This document shows, piece after piece, positions 14,275 through 18,154 of a stretch of 18,154 nt of DNA. The stretch is from contig JAZNGG010000013.1 in NCBI GenBank assembly GCA_045576355.1, forward strand, positions 1-18,154, in the 5' to 3' direction. This DNA is from Liminaster sp045576355. Lineage in GTDB: Bacteria; Bacteroidota; Bacteroidia; Bacteroidales; UBA3663. The first letter of the stretch is position 1. Every line of letters begins with the position of its first letter. The notes beneath the pieces are model-generated. The model was not told the origin of the DNA. It saw only the letters and a program-made list of their open reading frames with translations, and ran no database searches. A program made the position numbers and the translations under genes.

Positions 14275-15009
14275 TTGGAAATAAAGAAAATTCTCGTTTC
14301 GCAACCGCGACCGACTTCAGAAAAATCACCTTATTTTGAGATAGAGAAGAAGTGTGGTGTTACGTTTGACTTCAAGCCGTTTATTAAGGTAGAATCATTG
14401 ACTGCTAAAGAGTTTCGTCAGCAAAAGATTTTTGTGCCGGATTATAACGCTTTTGTGTTTACATCCCGTGGTGCAGCTGATCATTTCTTTACCCTTTGCA
14501 AGGCGCTCCTTGTCCCGATCAATGATGACTGGCAGTATTACTGTGTGTCGGAAACGGTCGCTCTTTACTTACAGAAATATATCAATTACCGCAAGCGTAA
14601 AGTCCATTTCAGTAAAAATGGTAAGTTAGAAGACCTTGCCGTAATTATGAAGAAGCATAACACATGTCGTTATCTCATGCCGGTGGCAGATGTACATAAA
14701 GAGGATCTCACCATCTTTGCCAAAGCCAAAGTTTCATTGACTACGGCGATCATGTATCGCACCGTAAGTGCCGATTTCTCACCGGAGGAGATTGCTTCCT
14801 ATGATATGCTTGTCTTCTTTTCTCCTGCCGGGATCAATTCTCTTTTGCGCAATGCTCCTGATTATGTTCAAGGCGATCAGAAGATCGGATGCTTCGGTCC
14901 TGCGACAGCCTTGGCTATCGAGAATGCCGGCTTGCGTTTAGACTGTAAGGCTCCGACAGAGGCTTTCCCCTCCATGACTGCTGCTCTTCAGGACTACCTG
15001 AAGGGATAG
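14275..15009 (+). CDS. hemD: Uroporphyrinogen-III synthase
   Basis: HemD cyclises hydroxymethylbilane to uroporphyrinogen III with inversion of ring D, in heme and cobalamin synthesis. The 244-residue product has the two-lobed layout of the family. Family-like segments are VFTSRGAADHFF (62-73, lobe hinge), MLVFFSPAGINSLL (178-191) and KIGCFGPATALAIENAGL (203-220). Sequence conservation in HemD is low, so the call rests on these patterns and on the DUF4271 neighbour. No in-frame ATG precedes the conserved N-terminus (EIKKILVSQPRP), so translation probably starts at TTG 14275. Such an alternative start may lower expression. The gene ends 25 nt before rnpA. Confidence 0.82.
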   Translation: MEIKKILVSQPRPTSEKSPYFEIEKKCGVTFDFKPFIKVESLTAKEFRQQKIFVPDYNAFVFTSRGAADHFFTLCKALLVPINDDWQYYCVSETVALYLQKYINYRKRKVHFSKNGKLEDLAVIMKKHNTCRYLMPVADVHKEDLTIFAKAKVSLTTAIMYRTVSADFSPEEIASYDMLVFFSPAGINSLLRNAPDYVQGDQKIGCFGPATALAIENAGLRLDCKAPTEAFPSMTAALQDYLKG

Positions 15010-15034
15010 GCATGATGCCCAAATTATCCGAATC

Positions 15035-15439
15035 ATGAAACTCTTTACCCTGCCTAAATCTGAGCGCTTGTATTTGCGCAATGCCATTAGCGAGTTATTC
15101 GCCAAGGGGAAAGGTTTTGTGGTATTCCCATACAGGGTCATTTATCGTTTGTTGCCGGAAAGTGATCCGCAGGAGGCAAGAGTTGCCATTATGACCATTG
15201 CCCCAAAAAAGAAATTCAAACACGCTGTGGATCGTAATCGGGTGAAGCGTTTGACACGAGAGGCTTATCGCATCCATAAGATCCCTTTAATGGATCAACT
15301 AAAAGAGGATAATCTGAAGCTTCAAGTGGCATTTATTTATATGGATAATCGTTTTCTGACGTTTCAGCAGACAGAGGAGCGGTTGCTTCAGATCCTTAAA
15401 ACATTGGGTCAAAAGGCATATAAACGGAAAATTTCTTGA
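15035..15439 (+). CDS. rnpA: Ribonuclease P protein component
   Basis: RnpA is the protein partner of the RNase P RNA, which removes 5' leaders from precursor tRNAs. The 134-residue basic protein has LPKSERLYLRNAISELFAKG near the N-terminus (6-25) and the RNR signature AVDRNRVKRLTREAYR (64-79). Its length is normal. The start at 15035 is preferred, since an upstream ATG at 15012 is closed by a stop after eight codons. yidD follows after 6 nt, the usual rnpA-yidD coupling. rpmH is not present next to it, unlike the arrangement in many other phyla. Confidence 0.93.
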   Translation: MKLFTLPKSERLYLRNAISELFAKGKGFVVFPYRVIYRLLPESDPQEARVAIMTIAPKKKFKHAVDRNRVKRLTREAYRIHKIPLMDQLKEDNLKLQVAFIYMDNRFLTFQQTEERLLQILKTLGQKAYKRKIS

Positions 15440-15445
15440 TGATCT

Positions 15446-15670
15446 ATGTTGCGAAAATGGCTGGTCTCGTTATTTCTTTTTTTGATCCGTTTCTATAAGA
15501 CGTGCATTTCTCCTATGACCCCGCCGATGTGTCGCTATACACCGACTTGTTCGGAATATGCTCGTCAGGCGATTATCAAATATGGGCCATATCGGGGTGT
15601 GTGGTTGGCTGTTAAACGGATTTTGCGTTGCCATCCTTGGGGAGGAAGTGGCTATGATCCGGTACCATAA
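15446..15670 (+). CDS. yidD: Membrane protein insertion efficiency factor YidD
   Basis: YidD is a small membrane-associated protein that helps YidC insert inner membrane proteins. The 74-residue product has an amphipathic N-terminus (about 1-20), the conserved CRYTPTCSEYARQAI (29-43, Cys29 and Cys35), KYGPYRG, and the ending CHPWGGSGYDPVP (62-74). Length and motifs match the family throughout. It starts 6 nt after rnpA. No clear terminator is seen in the 235 nt before the FKBP gene. Confidence 0.95.
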   Translation: MLRKWLVSLFLFLIRFYKTCISPMTPPMCRYTPTCSEYARQAIIKYGPYRGVWLAVKRILRCHPWGGSGYDPVP

Positions 15671-15788
15671 TTTAAAACCAAATCGGTCATTAGATTTTCG
15701 GATTCAGATAGATGATTGAGAGATATAATGCGCTATTATGAACATTTTTTATAAAGTTGTTCCAATTTTAGCGAATTTTATGAGTTTT

Positions 15789-15822
15789 TTGAACTAAAAG
15801 TGAGATAAATCTGTTAGCTTTG
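15789..15822 (+). promoter_or_regulatory. Candidate promoter for the FKBP lipoprotein gene
   Basis: TAGCTTTG (15815-15822) fits TAnnTTTG exactly and is followed by CAGCGC. A TTG at 15789-15791 gives a 23-nt spacer, longer than usual. The leader to the ATG at 15906 is about 78 nt and AT-rich. Confidence 0.5.
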
Positions 15823-15905
15823 CAGCGCAAAACGTTAAAAGTAGTCCCTAAAAGGACATTTGAAAGTCAATAATTTCAAACTTAATAATCTATTTTTTTA
15901 ACAAA

Positions 15906-16637
15906 ATGAAGAAATCTTTTATTCTTGGTGTTGTTGCCTCTGTGGTATTGTCACTCGGCATCACTTCTTGCGGTTGTGGCGTTCCTACCGCTAAACTTAA
16001 CAATGATTTGGATAGTGTAGCATACGCTTTTGGTGTATTGCAGGGTACTCAGTTTGCTGCTGTTGCAGATTCTGGTACTTTGATCCCGGATGAGCAGGTT
16101 GAGTTGGATGATTTCCTAGCCGGTTTCCTTCCTGCAGTTAAGCGTGACTCTAATGCGTTGAAGATGACTGCTGAGGAAGCAGATGCTTATCTCCGTGAGT
16201 ATTTTGCACAGGTGCGTCAGAAAATGATGGAGAAGCAGCAGCAAGAGGTAGCTGCAAACAAAACTGCCGGCACAGACTTTATGGCACAGAATGCTACTGC
16301 TGAGGGTGTAGTTACTACAGAGTCAGGTCTTCAGTATAAGGTTATTACCAAGGGTACAGGTAAGAAGCCTAAAGAGACAGATACTGTGAAGGTGAATTAT
16401 AAGGGTACATTGCTCGATGGTACACAGTTTGATGCCAATGATGGTATCGATTTCCGTGTCAATGGTGTAGTTCCCGGATTCAAAGAGGGCTTGATGTTGA
16501 TGCCTGTCGGTTCAAAATACATCTTCTGGATGCCTTCTAACTTGGCATATGGTGACCGTGGTACTCAGGGCATCCCCGGTGGTTCTACTCTTTGCTTTGA
16601 GGTTGAGTTGCTCGACATTCCTGCTGCAAAGAAATAA
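15906..16637 (+). CDS. FKBP-type peptidyl-prolyl cis-trans isomerase, probable lipoprotein
   Basis: The enzyme speeds proline isomerisation during folding of envelope proteins. The 243-residue product begins with a signal peptide ending in the lipobox ITSC (lipidated Cys22). An N-terminal helical, Mip-like dimerisation domain follows (about 30-120), rich in Glu/Gln near its end (KMMEKQQQEV). The FKBP domain covers about 140-240. Pocket residues visible by comparison with FKBP12 include Tyr165 (VNYKGTLLDG), Phe175-Asp176, Val188 and Phe192 (GVVPGFKEGL), Tyr215 (LAYGDRG) and Phe231. The catalytic domain looks intact. The gene has its own candidate promoter and a strong terminator, so it is probably monocistronic. 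GCT/GGT-rich codons suggest good expression. Confidence 0.92.
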   Translation: MKKSFILGVVASVVLSLGITSCGCGVPTAKLNNDLDSVAYAFGVLQGTQFAAVADSGTLIPDEQVELDDFLAGFLPAVKRDSNALKMTAEEADAYLREYFAQVRQKMMEKQQQEVAANKTAGTDFMAQNATAEGVVTTESGLQYKVITKGTGKKPKETDTVKVNYKGTLLDGTQFDANDGIDFRVNGVVPGFKEGLMLMPVGSKYIFWMPSNLAYGDRGTQGIPGGSTLCFEVELLDIPAAKK

Positions 16638-16665
16638 AAATCGATAAAGAGAATCCTATATTTAT

Positions 16666-16701
16666 AAAAGCTGTGTCATTTATTTGGCACAGCTTTTTTT
16701 T
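16666..16701 (+). terminator. Intrinsic terminator of the FKBP gene
   Basis: AAAAGCTGTGTC (16666-16677) pairs with GGCACAGCTTTT (16686-16697) with one G-U pair and an 8-nt loop. A run of eight T ends at 16701. It begins 28 nt after the stop codon. Confidence 0.9.
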
Positions 16702-16808
16702 CGTCGCGGATGGTAACGATGTAAAACACTTCTGTCGGGCGTTTTTTGATGTATAAACCCTCGATTTTTGCCACTTTTTTATAAAAATGTCAAAAAAAAG
16801 CCTTGATA

Positions 16809-16840
16809 TTGGATATTTTGTCAAAAAAATATTACTTTTG
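16809..16840 (+). promoter_or_regulatory. Candidate promoter for the Lrp/AsnC regulator gene
   Basis: TTG (16809-16811), 21 nt, then TACTTTTG (16833-16840) matches the Bacteroidetes promoter pattern. About 106 nt of leader precedes the ATG at 16947. The 309-nt gap between the FKBP gene and this gene holds the FKBP terminator, this promoter and AT-rich spacer; I see no small gene in it. Confidence 0.55.
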
Positions 16841-16946
16841 CGGTGAGAATGTAAGTAATTTGTCATGTCGTTAATACACATTGGAGTTTACCTCTTCTCA
16901 TCATAGCTAACCCAAAAATCTATTAAACCTAAATTGATAAGAGTTT

Positions 16947-17456
16947 ATGGAAAAGATCGATGCCCTTGATAAGAAAATCTTGGATATTGTGACGCGTAAT
17001 GCGCGTATCCCCTCTAAAAATGTTGCCATCGAGTGTGGCGTTTCACGTGCAGCGATTCACCAGCGCATACAGCGGCTGATCGATATGAAAGTGATTGTCG
17101 GGTCCGGATATAAGATCGATCCTAAAATGTTAGGCTTCCAGACTTGTACTTATATAGGGATTCGTCTGGAGCGCGGAAATATGTATCGAGAGGTGGTTAA
17201 GAGTCTCGAGACCATCCCGGAGGTTGTGGAGTGTCACTTCACCACAGGTCCTTACACGATGTTGTGTAAATTATTCGCCCGGGACAATGAGCACTTGATG
17301 GAACTCCTTAATCATCGCATTCAGTCCATAGAGGGCGTTGTTTCGACAGAGACTCTGATCTCTTTGGAAAAGAGTATTCAACGAGAGATTTCCATCTGTG
17401 GTCAGACGCTACCTAACATCATCAGTATCGCTACAGACGATGATGACATTGATTGA
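16947..17456 (+). CDS. Lrp/AsnC family transcriptional regulator
   Basis: A DNA-binding regulator that usually senses amino acids or related small molecules. The 169-residue product has an N-terminal winged helix-turn-helix (about 4-62) with LDKKILDIVTRNARIPSKNV and the recognition helix SRAAIHQRIQRL (33-44). The C-terminal effector-binding RAM domain covers about 70-145, with VVECHFTTGPYTMLCKLFAR (91-110; the GPYD/GDYD-like turn is GPYT here). Length is normal. It has its own promoter and no co-transcribed partner, so target genes are not shown by context; autoregulation is common in the family. The start of repeat copy 3 lies about 40 nt after the stop codon. Confidence 0.93.
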   Translation: MEKIDALDKKILDIVTRNARIPSKNVAIECGVSRAAIHQRIQRLIDMKVIVGSGYKIDPKMLGFQTCTYIGIRLERGNMYREVVKSLETIPEVVECHFTTGPYTMLCKLFARDNEHLMELLNHRIQSIEGVVSTETLISLEKSIQREISICGQTLPNIISIATDDDDID

Positions 17457-17499
17457 TTTTTATCGTGTCAGTCGCATTGTTAAAAAATCTTTATCTCTC

Positions 17500-17530
17500 T
17501 TGACATCGGCTTTCGGATGTTGTATCTTTG
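17500..17530 (+). promoter_or_regulatory. Bacteroidetes-type promoter of repeat copy 3
   Basis: TTG (17500-17502, within TTGACA), exactly 20 nt, then TATCTTTG (17523-17530). Boxes and spacing are the same as in copy 1, and the spacer differs at one base. The only element downstream before the hairpin is the short non-coding unit, so this promoter does not serve a visible protein gene. Confidence 0.75.
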
Positions 17531-17536
17531 TTTTGT

Positions 17537-17668
17537 CAGTTGAGAATAAATAAGAGAACAGAGGAAAAAGTAAACTGAAAGGTGAAAAAAGCCATCAGCC
17601 ATCGCCATTAGCCATAGTAAAATAATTATAGCGAGGATAGATCATGTCTATCTTCGCTATAATTGTTG
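17537..17668 (+). ncRNA. Predicted small RNA of about 130 nt from repeat copy 3
   Basis: Predicted from the promoter at 17500-17530 and the hairpin ending at 17666. The interior has no convincing reading frame and no start codon in a coding context. The RNA would be A-rich at the 5' end (AGAATAAATAAGAGAACAG), followed by GGTGAAAAAAGCCATC-type repeats and a stable 3' hairpin of up to 20 bp. I know no family it matches. Ends are inferred. Confidence 0.45.
17622..17666 (+). terminator. Long hairpin closing repeat copy 3
   Basis: Arms 17622-17641 (ATAATTATAGCGAGGATAGA) and 17647-17666 (TCTATCTTCGCTATAATTGT) pair over 20 positions, with two G-T pairs, around a TCATG loop. The core is the hairpin of copy 1. 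The flank is AT-rich with no long T run. A terminator role is inferred from its position at the end of the unit. Confidence 0.55.
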
Positions 17669-17695
17669 TGTAACACACTTATTTATAGTGCTATA

Positions 17696-17827
17696 CGCCG
17701 CGCTCTCGTTGTCCAATGCGCGTAGCCTCATTATTCAACGCGCGTAGCCTCGTTATTCAATGAGCGTACCCTCGTTGCATCACGCGCGTACCTTCGTTAT
17801 TAAATGCGCGTACGCTCGTTGTATCAC
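17696..17827. repeat. 22-bp minisatellite, six units plus a partial one
   Basis: Units start at 17696, 17718, 17740, 17762, 17784 and 17806, each 22 bases, with the consensus GCGCGTAnCCTCGTT then nnnnAAY or nnATCAC. Unit endings partly alternate between TTCAAY/TAAAT and CATCAC/TATCAC. The period is not a multiple of three, there are no spacers, and units contain CGCGCG-like self-complementary cores. A seventh, decayed unit starts at 17828. Confidence 0.85.
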
Positions 17828-17859
17828 GCGTCGGCTCGAATGTCTTTTCCTGATTTCAC

Positions 17860-17904
17860 TAGACGGTTTTTAGTTGTTTACTCTGTATCAGTAGACGGTT
17901 TTTA
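17860..17904. repeat. Duplicated TAGACGGTTTTTA motif, possible insertion-sequence end
   Basis: The 13-base TAGACGGTTTTTA occurs at 17860-17872 and 17892-17904. The second copy is preceded by TGTATCAG and followed by AAACC, resembling the sequence in front of the left-edge transposase gene (TGATATAG GTAGACG ... TATAACC). It may be an IS end or a remnant, but no transposase is visible nearby. Confidence 0.4.
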
Positions 17905-17952
17905 AAACCTTGTACTAAATAACTAGCCTCATTTATCATATTCCTCCTGAAT

Positions 17953-18149
17953 CTATAGACACCAAGTTACAAGATATGCAAACCCGGACTTGTTGTTCTG
18001 TAAGAATGTGAGTCCTTCTATAGGGTATCCATTCTTAGTCAAGGTAACTAGCATAAGCTTTCACCCGGATTTTCTGTTCGGTTCGCCAAAGATAACGCTT
18101 TCATTTCAATTTTCTGCTCCTTTGAAGGATAAATTTTCTTCTTCCACAT
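17953..18149 (-). other. Unrecognised repetitive stretch, perhaps a decayed coding sequence
   Basis: On the minus strand, three imperfect units share GARCARnAARTCCGGGTG-like sequence: about 18119-18096 (GAGCAGAAAATTGAAATGAA), 18079-18056 (GAACAGAAAATCCGGGTGAA) and about 18000-17977 (GAACAACAAGTCCGGGTTTG). In shifted frames they would encode EQKIEMKA, EQKIRVKA and EQQVRVC. Intact frames are only 33 codons each: 18149-18048 (starting MWKKKIYPSKEQKIE) and 18054-17953 (starting MLVTLTKNGYPIEGL), overlapping by 7 nt. This could be a frameshifted remnant or a non-coding repeat. I do not recognise it. Confidence 0.3.
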
Positions 18150-18154
18150 TCTTT

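Larger units (their letters stand above)
17494..17666 (+). repeat. Composite non-coding repeat, copy 3 (compact, complete unit)
   Basis: In plus orientation: promoter (17500-17530), conserved segment to about 17562 ending AAATAAGAGAACAGAG, CTGAAAGGTGAAA, a short GCCATn run (17591-17616), and the hairpin (17622-17666). It matches the reverse complement of copy 1 at about 61 of 66 positions over the promoter block and at 31 of 33 in the hairpin core. The microsatellite interior is about 120 nt shorter than in copy 1. It lies downstream of the Lrp/AsnC gene in a 698-nt gene-poor region. Confidence 0.8.

Noticed and set aside
326..17666. The whole 17-kb segment as a composite transposon bounded by inverted repeats
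   Set aside because: The enclosed genes are ordinary housekeeping genes in arrangements usual for Bacteroidales, and neither repeat encodes a transposase. The repeats are better read as dispersed non-coding elements.
17696..17827. CRISPR array
   Set aside because: Units are directly tandem with a 22-bp period and no unique spacers, and there are no cas genes in the window.

Overview
The window looks like chromosomal DNA of a Bacteroidales bacterium (Bacteroidetes; a Prevotella-, Porphyromonas- or Bacteroides-like organism, genus not resolvable by reading alone). Evidence: lineage-restricted families (DUF3098 and DUF4271), the pairs DUF3098-ftsX and DUF4271-hemD, a paired rhomboid locus, an FKBP lipoprotein, almost no Shine-Dalgarno sequences, and several promoters of the Bacteroidetes form (TTG, about 20 nt, TAnnTTTG).

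Layout. Positions 1-230 hold the start of a transposase-like OrfA running off the left edge. Positions 326-618 hold copy 1 of a composite non-coding repeat. Positions 673-10372 hold ten minus-strand genes, transcribed in the order ftsX, DUF3098, uppP, truB, queA, folK, sppA, lpxK, purine nucleoside phosphorylase, thiL. They serve cell division, envelope lipid carriers and lipid A, tRNA modification, cofactors and purine salvage. A promoter-less copy 2 of the repeat sits between lpxK and the phosphorylase gene, and the lpxK stop codon lies inside it. A divergent promoter region (10373-10614) separates this from nine plus-strand genes (10615-17456): two rhomboid proteases, an endonuclease/exonuclease/phosphatase-fold protein, DUF4271, hemD, rnpA, yidD, an FKBP lipoprotein and an Lrp/AsnC regulator.

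The right end (17457-18154) has no convincing gene. It holds copy 3 of the composite repeat, a 22-bp minisatellite of about six units, a duplicated motif that may be an insertion-sequence end, and a decayed repetitive stretch.

The main unexplained structure is the composite repeat. Copies 1 and 3 are inverted relative to each other and about 17 kb apart. Each has a near-identical Bacteroidetes-type promoter (TTG, exactly 20 nt, TATCTTTG), a GGTGAAA stretch, a variable GCCATn microsatellite, and a near-identical 14-bp hairpin ending the unit. This is the architecture of a stand-alone small RNA of about 130 nt (copy 3) or 240 nt (copy 1). It fits no family I recognise. Other notable points are a roughly 90-residue insertion with an 18-bp minisatellite inside TruB, and a QueA with altered residues in three normally conserved motifs.
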